NCBI RefSeq assembly: GCF_026340975.1
Contig: NZ_JAPEOS010000002.1
Location: 1,919,001 to 1,983,000 of the forward strand
Direction: 5' to 3'
DNA length: 64,000 nucleotides
DNA from: Streptomyces sp. NBC_01214
GTDB lineage: Bacteria > Actinomycetota > Actinomycetes > Streptomycetales > Streptomycetaceae
Positions 29,003 through 37,237 of the stretch are shown here, piece by piece. Both the position numbers and the translations under genes were made by a program. How positions within the stretch are numbered: position 1 is the first letter of the stretch; each line of letters begins with the position of its first letter. The notes under the pieces were generated by a model. That model worked only from the letters and a program-made list of their open reading frames with translations, was not told where the DNA came from and did no database searches.

Positions 29003-30352
29003 TTAGAAGTCCCAACCTTCCTCGTCGGCCTGGACGGTCGTGTCGGCCGTGGAGGCGAAGGACTCGCCCGCCATGCCCGCCGCCAGGGTGGTCCCGTCCG
29101 CCGGGTCGATCAGCAGGAAGGACCCGGTGCGGCGCGAGTCGGCGTACGCGTCGAGCGCGAGGGGCTCGGCGGTACGGACGACGACGCGGCCGATGTCGTT
29201 GGCCACCAGCTGCCCGGGGTCCGGGTGCTGGGACAGGTCGTCCAGGGTCAGCCGCGAGGGGATCTCCTTGACGATCGCCTTGACCGTGCGCGTGGTGTGC
29301 TTGAGCAGCACCCGGGCGCCGACGGCCAGCGGCTGGTCGGCCACGTGGCAGACCGTCGCCTCGACGTCCTGCGTGGTGGCCGGCGCGTTCGCGGACGGCG
29401 CGATCAGGTCGCCGCGCGAGATGTCGATGTCGTCCCTCAGCCGCAGCGTCACCGACTGCGGGGCCCAGGCGATGTCCACGCTCTCGCCGAGCGCGTCGAT
29501 GCCCTCGATGACCGAGGTCCGGCCCGACGGCAGGACGGTCACGGCCTCGCCGACGCGCAGCACGCCGGAGGCGATCTGGCCCGCGTAGCCGCGGTAGTCG
29601 GGGTGCTCGGCGGACTGCGGACGGATCACGTACTGCACCGGGAAACGCGCCGGGCAGGCGGTGAGGTCGTGGCTGACCGGGACGGTCTCCAGGTGCTCCA
29701 GCACCGTGGGGCCGCCGTACCAGTCCATGTTGGCGGACGCGTCGACCACGTTGTCGCCGGCCAGGGCCGAGATCGGGATCGCGGTGATCTCCGGGACGCC
29801 GAGGTCGGAGGCGTACGCGGTGAACTCCTCGGCGATGGCCGCGAAGACCGACTCCTGGTAGCCCACCAGGTCCATCTTGTTGACGGCCAGGACCACGTGC
29901 GGGACGCGCAGCAGCGCGGCCACGGCCGCGTGCCGGCGGGTCTGCTCGATCACGCCGTTGCGGGCGTCGACGAGGACCACGGCCAGGTCGGCGGTGGAGG
30001 CGCCGGTGACCATGTTCCGGGTGTACTGCACGTGCCCGGGGGTGTCCGCGAGGATGAACCGGCGGCGCGCGGTGGCGAAGTAGCGGTACGCGACGTCGAT
30101 GGTGATGCCCTGCTCCCGCTCGGCCCGCAGGCCGTCGGTCAGCAGCGCGAGGTCGGGGGCCTCCTGGCCGCGCTGGGCGGAGACGGCCTCGACGGCCTCC
30201 ATCTGGTCGGTCAGGACCGACTTGGAGTCGTGCAGCAGCCGGCCCACCAGGGTGGACTTGCCGTCGTCGACGGAACCTGCGGTCGCGAAGCGCAGCAGGG
30301 TGGTCGCTGCGAGGTCGGCCAGATGGGCGACCTGATCGGTGGTGCTGCTCAT
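29003..30352 (-). CDS. cysN: Sulfate adenylyltransferase large subunit
   Basis: A 449-residue GTPase subunit of ATP sulfurylase, an EF-Tu relative whose GTP hydrolysis drives APS formation by CysD. The G1 loop is GSVDDGKSTLVGRLL, G3 is ADTPGHVQYTRNMVTGAS and G4 is LAVNKMDLV. There is no fused CysC domain, in keeping with the separate kinase gene nearby. The ATG at 30350-30352 is 2 bp after the cysD stop, so the subunits are made together. The C-terminus ends in EEGWDF and TAA. Confidence 0.96.
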   Translation of the reverse strand: MSSTTDQVAHLADLAATTLLRFATAGSVDDGKSTLVGRLLHDSKSVLTDQMEAVEAVSAQRGQEAPDLALLTDGLRAEREQGITIDVAYRYFATARRRFILADTPGHVQYTRNMVTGASTADLAVVLVDARNGVIEQTRRHAAVAALLRVPHVVLAVNKMDLVGYQESVFAAIAEEFTAYASDLGVPEITAIPISALAGDNVVDASANMDWYGGPTVLEHLETVPVSHDLTACPARFPVQYVIRPQSAEHPDYRGYAGQIASGVLRVGEAVTVLPSGRTSVIEGIDALGESVDIAWAPQSVTLRLRDDIDISRGDLIAPSANAPATTQDVEATVCHVADQPLAVGARVLLKHTTRTVKAIVKEIPSRLTLDDLSQHPDPGQLVANDIGRVVVRTAEPLALDAYADSRRTGSFLLIDPADGTTLAAGMAGESFASTADTTVQADEEGWDF

Positions 30353-30354
30353 GT

Positions 30355-31293
30355 CTAGAAGTACCCTTCGCGCTTGCGGTCTTCCATCGCGGCCTCGGAC
30401 ATCTTGTCGTCGGCGCGGGTCGCGCCCCGCTCGGTGAGGCGGGAGACGGCGATCTCGGCGATCACGGCGTCGAGCGTGGCGGCGTCGGAGTCGACGGCGC
30501 CGGTGCAGGACATGTCACCGACGGTCCGGTAGCGGATGAGACGCGTCTCGGGCGTCTCGCCCTCCTTCGGGCCGCCCCACTCGCCGGCCGTCAGCCACAT
30601 GCCGCTCCGCAGGAACACCTCGCGCTCGTGGGCGAAGTAGATCTCCGGCAGCTCGATGCCCTCGCGGGCGATGTACTGCCAGACGTCCAGCTCGGTCCAG
30701 TTCGAGAGCGGGAAGACCCGCACGTGCTCGCCGGGGGCGTGGCGGCCGTTGTAGAGCTGCCACAGCTCGGGGCGCTGGCGGCGCGGGTCCCACTGCGAGA
30801 ACTCGTCGCGGAGGCTGAACACCCGCTCCTTGGCGCGGGCCTTCTCCTCGTCGCGGCGGCCGCCACCGAAGACGGCGTCGAACTTCAGGCTCTGGATCGC
30901 CTCGGTCAGCGGCACGGTCTGCAGCGGGTTGCGGGTGCCGTCCGGACGCTCGCGCAGCTTGCCCGCGTCGATGTACTCCTGGACGGAGGCCACGTGCAGG
31001 CGCAGGCCGTGCCGGGCGACCGTGCGGTCCCGGTACTCCAGCACCTCGGGGAAGTTGTGGCCCGTGTCGACGTGCAGCAGCGTGAACGGCACCGGCGCCG
31101 GCGCGAACGCCTTCAGCGCCAGGTGCAGCATGACGATGGAGTCCTTGCCGCCGGAGAACAGGATCACCGGCTTCTCGAACTCGCCCGCCACCTCACGGAA
31201 GATGTGCACGGCCTCGGACTCGAGGGCGTCGAGGTGCGACAGCGCGTAGGGCGCATCCGTCTCGTCGTGGACGTGTGCGACGGTCGTCGTCAT
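30355..31293 (-). CDS. cysD: Sulfate adenylyltransferase small subunit
   Basis: A 312-residue PP-loop (adenylate-forming) enzyme that joins sulfate to AMP. The PP-loop is VILFSGGKDSIVMLHLAL. Further family markers are LHVDTGHNFPEVLEYRD, GGGRRDEEKARAKERVFSLR and the RYRTVGDMSCTGAV segment near the C-terminus. Its ATG overlaps the cysC stop by 4 bp (31290-31293). Confidence 0.96.
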   Translation of the reverse strand: MTTTVAHVHDETDAPYALSHLDALESEAVHIFREVAGEFEKPVILFSGGKDSIVMLHLALKAFAPAPVPFTLLHVDTGHNFPEVLEYRDRTVARHGLRLHVASVQEYIDAGKLRERPDGTRNPLQTVPLTEAIQSLKFDAVFGGGRRDEEKARAKERVFSLRDEFSQWDPRRQRPELWQLYNGRHAPGEHVRVFPLSNWTELDVWQYIAREGIELPEIYFAHEREVFLRSGMWLTAGEWGGPKEGETPETRLIRYRTVGDMSCTGAVDSDAATLDAVIAEIAVSRLTERGATRADDKMSEAAMEDRKREGYF

Positions 31294-31883
31294 GCCAGAC
31301 CCCTCTCGGTGAGCAGCGCGTGCAGGGCCGAAGCCGACTCCTGCACGGACTGCGTGTGCGACTCGATCCGCAGGTCCGGGGAGTCCGGCGCCTCGTACGG
31401 GTCGTCGACCCCGGTCAGACCGGAGATCTCGCCCGCCGCCTGCTTGGCGTACAGGCCCTTGACGTCACGCTCCGAGCAGACCTCGACCGGGGTGGCCACG
31501 TGGACCTCCAGGTACGAGGTGCCCTCGGCGGCGTGCCGCCCCCGGACGGCCTCACGGCTGTCCGCGAACGGTGCGATCACCGGCACCAGCGCCTTGACCC
31601 CGTTGCTCGCGAGGAGCTCGGCGACGAAGCCGATCCGCTGCACGTTGGTGTGCCGGTCCTCGCGGGTGAAGCCCAGGCCCGCGGAGAGGAACGCGCGGAT
31701 CTCGTCCCCGTCGAGCACCTCCACCCGGTGGCCCTCGGCGCGCAGCCGCTCGGCCAGCGCGTAGGCGATGGTGGTCTTGCCCGCGCTCGGCAGCCCGGTC
31801 AGCCACACGGTGGCGCCCTGGTCGCTCACGCTCATCTGCTCTGTCTCCGTACGTTCTTCGACAAGTTCTTCGACGGTCGTCAT
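31290..31883 (-). CDS. cysC: Adenylylsulfate kinase
   Basis: A 197-residue APS kinase that makes PAPS from APS and ATP. The P-loop is WLTGLPSAGKTTIAYAL, and the APS-binding and lid segments follow (DGDEIRAFLSAGLGF, DRHTNVQRIGFVAELL, KGLYAKQAAGEI). The preferred start is the ATG at 31881-31883, overlapping the cysH stop by one base (TGATG); the ATG at 31835 (MSVSDQG) is an alternative. Because cysH here is of the APS-reducing type, PAPS may serve sulfotransferases rather than assimilation. Confidence 0.94.
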   Translation of the reverse strand: MTTVEELVEERTETEQMSVSDQGATVWLTGLPSAGKTTIAYALAERLRAEGHRVEVLDGDEIRAFLSAGLGFTREDRHTNVQRIGFVAELLASNGVKALVPVIAPFADSREAVRGRHAAEGTSYLEVHVATPVEVCSERDVKGLYAKQAAGEISGLTGVDDPYEAPDSPDLRIESHTQSVQESASALHALLTERGLA

Positions 31884-32626
31884 CAGCCGTGCAGTCCGCA
31901 CTCGGTCTTGCCCCGCCCGGCCCACCGGCCGGCCCGCGCGTCCTCGCCCTCGGCGACGCGCCGGGTGCATGGGGCGCAGCCGACGGAGGCGTAGCCGTCC
32001 ATCAGCAGCGGGTTGGTGAGCACGCCGTGCTCGGCGACGTACGCCTCCACGTCGTCCTGGGTCCAGCGCGCGATCGGGGAGACCTTGACCTTCTGCCGCT
32101 TCTCGTCCCAGCCGACCACCGGGGTGTTCGCCCGGGTCGGGGACTCGTCGCGGCGCAGGCCCGTCGCCCACGCGGTGTACCCGGTCAGGCCCTCTTCCAG
32201 CGGCTTGACCTTGCGCAGTGCGCAGCACAGGTCGGGGTCCCGGTCGTGCAGCTTCGGCCCGTACGCGGCGTCCTGCTCGGCGACGCTCTGACGCGGGGTC
32301 AGCGTGATGACGTTGACGTCCATCACGGCCTCGACCGCGTCACGGGTGCCGATGGTCTCCTCGAAGTGGTAGCCCGTGTCGAGGAAGACCACGTCCACAC
32401 CGGGGAGGACCCGCGAGGCCAGGTGCGCGACGACCGCGTCCTCCATGGAGGAGGTCACGGCGAACTCCTTGCCGAAGGTGTCGACCGCCCAGCGCAGGAT
32501 GTCCAGCGCCGAAGCGTCCTCCAGGTCCCGGCCCGCACGCTCGGCCAGGTCTTTGAGCGTCGCAGCCTTGAGTGCCGCAGCCTCGGGCTCTCCGGTCGTG
32601 AGACCTGCGTCTTGAGTGGTGGTCAT
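31883..32626 (-). CDS. cysH: Adenylylsulfate (APS) reductase
   Basis: A 247-residue assimilatory reductase that uses thioredoxin to reduce activated sulfate to sulfite. The PP-loop-like start is FAVTSSMEDAV and the LDTGYHFEET segment is conserved. Cys134-Cys135 (DLCCALRKVKP) and Cys217-x2-Cys220 (GCAPCTRR) are the 4Fe-4S ligands that mark APS rather than PAPS reductases, and the catalytic Cys is in the C-terminal ECGLHG. Start: ATG at 32624-32626, overlapping the small zinc-ribbon gene by 4 bp. The frame is open further upstream but is shadowed by other genes. Confidence 0.94.
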   Translation of the reverse strand: MTTTQDAGLTTGEPEAAALKAATLKDLAERAGRDLEDASALDILRWAVDTFGKEFAVTSSMEDAVVAHLASRVLPGVDVVFLDTGYHFEETIGTRDAVEAVMDVNVITLTPRQSVAEQDAAYGPKLHDRDPDLCCALRKVKPLEEGLTGYTAWATGLRRDESPTRANTPVVGWDEKRQKVKVSPIARWTQDDVEAYVAEHGVLTNPLLMDGYASVGCAPCTRRVAEGEDARAGRWAGRGKTECGLHG

Positions 32627-32802
32627 ATCCCGTCCCCTCCCGCTGAATCCGACGGAACGCCCCGGGCCAGCAGCCCGAGGTACTTCAGCTGGAAGGCCCG
32701 GTTGCAGGCCCTGCATTCCCACGCGCCGTGCCCCGTCTCGTTGGGGAACAGGTCCTCGTCGCCGCAGTAGGGGCAGTAGAACGGTGCGGCGCGCTCGCTC
32801 AC
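32623..32802 (-). CDS. Small zinc-ribbon protein of the sulfur operon
   Basis: Only 59 residues, wedged between the sulfite reductase and cysH genes with GTGA (32799-32802) and ATGA (32623-32626) overlaps at its two ends. It carries two Cys pairs, YCPYCGDEDLF and WECRACNRAF, typical of a zinc ribbon. The same gene position is occupied by a small protein in other Streptomyces sulfur operons (recalled for the SCO6101 position in S. coelicolor). Its function is unknown; a role in redox sensing or in metal delivery to the reductase is conceivable. It is too short to have a stand-alone frame with an ATG. Confidence 0.8.
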   Translation of the reverse strand: MSERAAPFYCPYCGDEDLFPNETGHGAWECRACNRAFQLKYLGLLARGVPSDSAGGDGI

Positions 32803-34499
32803 GAGAGGCTCTTCTCGTCCGCGCGGGCGACCCACGCCGCGAAGCGCTCGCCGTCCTCGCGCTGCTCCTCGTAGTGCTTGACGACCCGCTCGACGTAGTC
32901 GGGCAGACCGGCCGAGGTGACCTTGAGGCCGCGGACCTTGCGGCCGAAGCCGGCCTCCAGGCCGAGGGCGCCGCCCAGGTGGACCTGGTAGCCCTCCACC
33001 TGGTTGCCGTCGTCGTCCAGGACCAGCTGCCCCTTGAGACCGATGTCCGCCACCTGGATACGGGCGCAGGCGTTCGGGCAGCCGTTGATGTTGATGGTGA
33101 GCGGCTCGGCGAAGTCCGGCAGGCGGCGCTCCAGCTCGTCGATCAGCGAGGCGCCGCGCGCCTTCGTCTCGACGATGGCCAGCTTGCAGAACTCGATGCC
33201 GGTGCAGGCCATCGTGCCGCGGCGGAACGGGGACGGCTTGACCCGCAGGTCCAGCGCCTCCAGCGCCCCGACCAGCGAATCGACCTGGTCGGCCTCGACG
33301 TCGAGCACGATCATCTTCTGCTCGGCCGTGGTGCGCAGGCGGCCGGAGCCGTGCTGCTGGGCCACGTCCGCGATCTTGGTGAGGGTGGCGCCGTCCACGC
33401 GGCCGACGCGGGGCGCGAAGCCGACGTAGAACGTGCCGTCCTTCTGCTGGTGGACGCCCACGTGGTCGCGCCACTGGCCGCTCGGCTGCGCGGGCGCGGG
33501 GCCGTCGGTCAGCTTGCGCTTCAGGTACTCGTCCTCCAGGACCTGGCGGAACTTGGCCGGGCCCCAGTCGGCGACGAGGAACTTCAGGCGGGCGCGGTTG
33601 CGCAGCCGGCGGTAGCCGTAGTCGCGGAAGATCGAGATGACGCCCTCGTAGACGTCCGGGACCTCGTCGAGCGAGACCCAGGTGCCCAGGCGCACACCCA
33701 GCTTGGGGTTGGTGGACAGGCCGCCGCCGACCCAGACGTCGAAGCCGGGACCGTGCTCGGGGTGCTCCACGCCCACGAACGCGATGTCGTTGATCTCGTG
33801 CGCCACGTCGAGCAGCGGCGAGCCGGAGATCGCGGACTTGAACTTGCGGGGCAGGTTGGAGAAGTCCTTGTTGCCGACGATGCGGCGGTAGATCTCGTCG
33901 ATGGCGGGGGTGCCGTCGATGATCTCGTCCTGGGCGATGCCGGCGACGGGCGAGCCGAGGATGACGCGGGGCGTGTCACCGCAGGCCTCGGTGGTGGACA
34001 GGCCCACGGCCTCCAGCCGGCGCCAGATCTCCGGGACGTCCTCGATCCGGATCCAGTGGTACTGCACGTTCTGGCGGTCGGTGAGGTCGGCGGTGCCGCG
34101 CGCGAACTCCTGCGAGATCTCGCCGATCACGCGGAGCTGCTCGGTGGTCAGCCGGCCGCCGTCGATGCGGACGCGCAGCATGAAGTACTCGTCGTCCAGC
34201 TCCTCCGGCTCCAAGATCGCGGTCTTGCCGCCGTCGATCCCGGGCTTGCGCTGGGTGTAGAGCCCCCACCAGCGCATGCGGCCGCGCAGGTCGTTGGGGT
34301 CGATCGAGTCGAAGCCGCGCTTGGAGTAGATCGTCTCAATGCGTGTCCGCACGTTGAGACCGTCGTCGTCCTTCTTGAACTGCTCGTTGCCGTTGAGGGG
34401 CGTGTGGTGTCCGACGGCCCACTGGCCCTCGCCGCGGTGACGGCCGGTCTTGCGGCGCGCGGCGGCTGCGGCTGCGGGCGTTTCGGGGGTGGCGGCCAT
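32799..34499 (-). CDS. sir: Ferredoxin-sulfite reductase (nitrite/sulfite reductase family)
   Basis: A 566-residue siroheme and 4Fe-4S enzyme reducing sulfite to sulfide by six electrons. The two half-repeats are visible: RMRWWGLYTQRKPGIDGG near the N-terminus and the iron-sulfur/siroheme Cys motifs MACTGIEFCKLAIVETK and NINGCPNACAR near the C-terminus. Actinobacterial relatives carry a Tyr-Cys crosslink next to the siroheme; GLYTQ and TTEACGDTPR provide candidate residues. Position in the sulfur operon favours sulfite over nitrite as substrate. Start: ATG at 34497-34499 (MAATPETP). It is the first large gene behind the leader peptide. Confidence 0.93.
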   Translation of the reverse strand: MAATPETPAAAAAARRKTGRHRGEGQWAVGHHTPLNGNEQFKKDDDGLNVRTRIETIYSKRGFDSIDPNDLRGRMRWWGLYTQRKPGIDGGKTAILEPEELDDEYFMLRVRIDGGRLTTEQLRVIGEISQEFARGTADLTDRQNVQYHWIRIEDVPEIWRRLEAVGLSTTEACGDTPRVILGSPVAGIAQDEIIDGTPAIDEIYRRIVGNKDFSNLPRKFKSAISGSPLLDVAHEINDIAFVGVEHPEHGPGFDVWVGGGLSTNPKLGVRLGTWVSLDEVPDVYEGVISIFRDYGYRRLRNRARLKFLVADWGPAKFRQVLEDEYLKRKLTDGPAPAQPSGQWRDHVGVHQQKDGTFYVGFAPRVGRVDGATLTKIADVAQQHGSGRLRTTAEQKMIVLDVEADQVDSLVGALEALDLRVKPSPFRRGTMACTGIEFCKLAIVETKARGASLIDELERRLPDFAEPLTININGCPNACARIQVADIGLKGQLVLDDDGNQVEGYQVHLGGALGLEAGFGRKVRGLKVTSAGLPDYVERVVKHYEEQREDGERFAAWVARADEKSLS

Positions 34500-34577
34500 G
34501 GCGGTACGTCCTTCTTCGGCGGCTCGAGGCAAGGGCAGGGGGAGGCAGCGGCGCTCCCCTGCGGGCTCGGCGGCTCC

Positions 34578-34602
34578 GAGCGGGTGTGGCTGATTCCCGC
34601 TC
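34578..34602 (-). promoter_or_regulatory. Hairpin in the sulfite reductase leader, possible attenuator
   Basis: On the transcribed (minus) strand GAGCGGG and CCCGCTC form a 7-bp stem around an 11-nt loop. It lies between the leader peptide stop and the sir start, where ribosome position on the leader could alter folding. There is no U-tract, so termination is not shown. Only the dyad is seen; the regulatory role is inference. Confidence 0.35.
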
Positions 34603-34714
34603 CGCGCCGGGGTTGCCGGCGGGCAGGGCGGTACTACGGCCTCAGGGGGCTAGCGGGTGATCGGCGCGTCCGCGGCGGCGGGGACGACGGCGATGTGCGG
34701 CGTGGCTGGTTCCG

Positions 34715-34798
34715 TCAGCGCGCCGGACAGATGGCGCTGGACATGCGGCCGAGGTCGACGTGCCGCCGACTCACCAAGGCAATTCCAGCTCCATTCAT
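34715..34798 (-). CDS. Short Cys-ended leader peptide upstream of the sulfite reductase gene
   Basis: From the ATG at 34796-34798 a 27-codon frame ends at TGA 34715-34717. The peptide contains RRHVDLGRMSSAIC followed by PAR and stop. This matches a recurrent class of putative leader peptides before sulfur-metabolism genes in Streptomyces, marked by a central (R)RHVDLxR and a near-terminal AIC. The Cys codon (TGT) lies four codons before the stop. The placement, about 215 bp before sir, suggests translation-coupled sensing of Cys or Cys-tRNA (inference, not shown here). It is short enough to be missed by ordinary gene calling. An overlapping 61-codon frame on the same strand (34650-34835) looks spurious. 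Confidence 0.75.
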   Translation of the reverse strand: MNGAGIALVSRRHVDLGRMSSAICPAR

Positions 34799-34922
34799 GG
34801 CGGAAGCGTGTCATGTGCCGATTGGAGGAGTCCACTACTGTCCACGATCCGGACGAACTCGTCCCGCATGATGGGACGACGTGACGGGGGTCACGTGCCG
34901 AAGCCGGCGGGAGCGCTGCCTC

Positions 34923-35030
34923 CGTGCCCGCCTGCGGCGCCGCTGCGGGGGCTCTGCCCCCGAACCCCCGCGCCTCGAACGCCGGCGAGGCTGGAAAGTC
35001 CGGCGAGGCTGGAAAATACAGCCTCGCCGG
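34923..35030. repeat. Common Streptomyces intergenic repeat with tandem GGCGAGGCTGG units
   Basis: The stretch has the form CTCTGCCCCCGAACCCCCGC followed by CCTCGAACGCCGGCGAGGCTGG, a sequence type I recall from many Streptomyces intergenic regions. The CCGGCGAGGCTGG unit occurs twice (34982-34994 and 35000-35012), the second forming the hairpin listed separately. There is no coding frame between the leader peptide gene and the GNAT gene. Confidence 0.5.
35000..35030 (-). terminator. 12-bp perfect stem-loop after the GNAT gene
   Basis: CCGGCGAGGCTG and CAGCCTCGCCGG pair perfectly around a 7-nt A-rich loop (35012-35018). It starts 18 bp after the GNAT stop codon on the minus strand, so it probably ends the GAF-GNAT transcript before the sulfur operon promoter. 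Confidence 0.65.
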
Positions 35031-35048
35031 CGGAGCCGGGCCTCAGGC

Positions 35049-35612
35049 TTACGCGCCGGGCCAGGGGCCGGGGGTCGGGGTGTCCACCTTGGACTCCGTC
35101 TCCGTCTTGAAGACCTTGAAGCCGCGCCGCTCGTAGTTGCTCATCGCCGTCGGGCCGTCCTGGCTACAGGTGTGCACCCACACCCGCCGCGTCGGCTCCC
35201 GCTCCGGCCAGCGCTCCGCGAGGGACCACGCGCGGGCGACGCCCACCGACAGCAGGTGCCCGCCGATGCGGCGGCCGCGGAAGTCGGGGAGGAGGCCGAA
35301 GTACATGATCTCCACCACGCCGTCGTCCTGCGGGTCGAGCTCCACGTACCCGGCCGGCGTGCCCCGGTCGTACGCGACCCAGGTCTCCACCCCCGGCCGG
35401 TCCAGCTGCTCCACCCACTGCGCGCGGGTCAGGGAGAGCCGGTCCGTCCAGTGGATGTCGCCGCCCACCGAGGCGTAGAGGAAGCGGCTGAACTCGGGGG
35501 AGGGGACCTCCGCCCGTGCGATGGATATCTCCGGGCCCGTCGGAGCCGCCGGGACGAGGTCCGCCGGAGAGGTCATCTCCAGCGACCAGGTGGTGAGAGT
35601 GATGGTGCTCAT
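35049..35612 (-). CDS. GNAT family N-acetyltransferase
   Basis: A 187-residue acetyltransferase. The acetyl-CoA pyrophosphate loop appears as LPDFRGRRIGGHLLSVGVARAW (Q/R-x2-G-x-G/A), with the preceding beta-strand EIMYFGLLP and a C-terminal NYERRGFKVFKTE that is the conserved final strand. The acceptor is unknown. Start: ATG at 35610-35612. The GAF regulator gene ends only 5 bp upstream, so the two form an operon. The frame is open well upstream but that part is antisense to other coding. Confidence 0.85.
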   Translation of the reverse strand: MSTITLTTWSLEMTSPADLVPAAPTGPEISIARAEVPSPEFSRFLYASVGGDIHWTDRLSLTRAQWVEQLDRPGVETWVAYDRGTPAGYVELDPQDDGVVEIMYFGLLPDFRGRRIGGHLLSVGVARAWSLAERWPEREPTRRVWVHTCSQDGPTAMSNYERRGFKVFKTETESKVDTPTPGPWPGA

Positions 35613-35617
35613 GCAGC

Positions 35618-36928
35618 TCAGGGAATCATGCCGGGCCCCGTGCGGCCCAGGCGGGCCCGGACCACCGCGGGCGCGGTCGAGTGCGGGAGCAGCGCGGCCG
35701 GGTCCTCGGGGCGGATCAGCTCCACCTCCACGTCCTCCGCGAACCGGTACGGCCGGTGGGTGAGGACGCCCGCGAGGTGGCGGCGTACGCGGGACAGCTC
35801 CGCGCGGACCGTCACCGTGCGCGTCGGATCCCCGAACAGCTCGCCGGCCAGCTCCGCCGCCGAGCGCCCCCGCGGGCTCTGCGCCAGCAGGAACAGCAGC
35901 TCCGCGTGGCGCGGGCTCAGCTCCTGCGACCAGCTCCCGGAGGGTCCGTACACCGTCACCGACCAGCATCCCGCCCGGCTGAGGTCAAGGACGATCCGGG
36001 TCACCGCCGTGCTGTGCCGGTCCTGGGTGACCCGCAACAGCCAGCCGCCGGGCAGCGGCTCCACCACGCACTCCCCGAGCCGCGGTACCCACACCCGGCC
36101 CGGTCCGAAGTCCTTCGGCAGCGGGATCCGCTCCGCCGGGGCCAGCCCCGTCACCGCCGCCGTCCAGCCGTTGGCGTCCACGGCCAGGGCCCGCCCCGGC
36201 AGCCGGGCCAGCAGCGGGGCCGCCACCGTCCGCAGCCGCTCCAGCGACTCCAGGTGCCGCAGCCGCAGCTCCCGCTCCGCGAGCCGGGCCACCGAGCTCA
36301 CCCACGCCAGCGTCGCCGGGTGCATGGTGGCCAGCGGACCGCTGACGTCGACCACGCCCAGCAGCCGCCCGTCGCGCGGATCCCGTACGGGCGCCCCGGC
36401 GCAGGTCCAGTCGTGGTGGCTGGAGACGAAGTGCTCAGCCGAGAACACCTGCACCGGGCGCCGGGCCACCAGGGCGGTGCCCACCCCGTTCGTGCCGACG
36501 ACGGCCTCGTCCCAGTCCGCCCCGACCGCGAAGCCGAGCCGGTCGGCCTTGCGCAGGATGGAGGAGTGGCCCTCGCGCCACAGCAGCCGTCCGTCCGCGT
36601 CGGCGACGACCATGATGTGCAGGGCCTCGTCCAGGGCCGGCAGCAGCCCCTCGCGCAGCACCGGCAGGACCTCCCGCAACGGCGACACGTGCCGCCGTTC
36701 CTCGGTCTCGGTGGCCGACAGCACCCGCGAGCGCGCGTCCCGGTCCGGGTGCACCCCGCCGGCCAGCATCCGGCGCCAGGACTCCGCGATCTCCGGCCGG
36801 GGCGCGGCCGGGGGCCGGTCCCCGGCCAGAGCCGCCGCCCGCACGCCCTTGAGCAGACGTGCCGCGGCCCGCGCGTCCATGGCCGAGATGCGTGCCGCAT
36901 CGACCGTGCTGCCTGTGGTGTCGGCCAC
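35618..36928 (-). CDS. GAF domain-containing transcriptional regulator
   Basis: A 436-residue protein. Residues about 80-220 form a GAF sensor of the AcoR type, with IMVVADADGRLLWREGHSSI and AVVGTNGVGTALVARRPVQVFSAEHF. The middle is unassigned. The C-terminus (from about residue 345) has a winged-helix segment, ELLFLLAQSPRGRSAAELA followed by RAELSRVRRHLAGVL. AcoR-like proteins respond to small ketones, aldehydes or alcohols, but this one lacks the sigma-54 AAA+ domain. Start: GTG at 36926-36928 with GGAGG 4 nt upstream. It may control itself through the dyad near 37040. Confidence 0.8.
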   Translation of the reverse strand: MADTTGSTVDAARISAMDARAAARLLKGVRAAALAGDRPPAAPRPEIAESWRRMLAGGVHPDRDARSRVLSATETEERRHVSPLREVLPVLREGLLPALDEALHIMVVADADGRLLWREGHSSILRKADRLGFAVGADWDEAVVGTNGVGTALVARRPVQVFSAEHFVSSHHDWTCAGAPVRDPRDGRLLGVVDVSGPLATMHPATLAWVSSVARLAERELRLRHLESLERLRTVAAPLLARLPGRALAVDANGWTAAVTGLAPAERIPLPKDFGPGRVWVPRLGECVVEPLPGGWLLRVTQDRHSTAVTRIVLDLSRAGCWSVTVYGPSGSWSQELSPRHAELLFLLAQSPRGRSAAELAGELFGDPTRTVTVRAELSRVRRHLAGVLTHRPYRFAEDVEVELIRPEDPAALLPHSTAPAVVRARLGRTGPGMIP

Positions 36929-37030
36929 CGGAACCTCCCCGTGCGAACAGGACGTACGACGCGAGCCGCCCGGGCGGTCCGCGCGTGCCGCTTCCCCCGG
37001 CACCCCGGCGGACGGCTGCCGACTCCAAAG

Positions 37031-37048
37031 GTTGCAACGGTATGCAAC
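37031..37048. promoter_or_regulatory. TTGCA-type dyad ahead of the GAF regulator gene
   Basis: GTTGCA and TGCAAC, separated by 6 bp (18 bp in all), lie about 100 bp before the GTG of the GAF gene. They may be an operator. The rest of the 309-bp spacer (36929-37237) shows short hairpin-prone GC blocks, such as the GGGGTGG...CCACCCC pair near 37135-37165 that probably terminates the AidB-like gene, and no other gene. Confidence 0.35.
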
Positions 37049-37237
37049 TCTCGCCAAGTCCCGGTCGGTCGACCGAAACTGTCCGGACGCCGCAGAGCGG
37101 CGTGCCGGCTCCTCCTCGGGGCTTCGGATCAGGGGTGGTGCCGAGTCGGCGCGGCGCCACCCCTGTACCGGTGATGGGCCCGGATCTCGGCTGGGAGCGG
37201 TTTGGGGACCGCCGTGGAGCCCGACGGGGGCTCTCTC

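Noticed and set aside
34650..34835. 61-codon minus-strand frame overlapping the leader peptide
   Set aside because: The alternative frame from 34798 gives the recurrent RRHVDLGR...AIC leader sequence, so this longer frame is a shadow.
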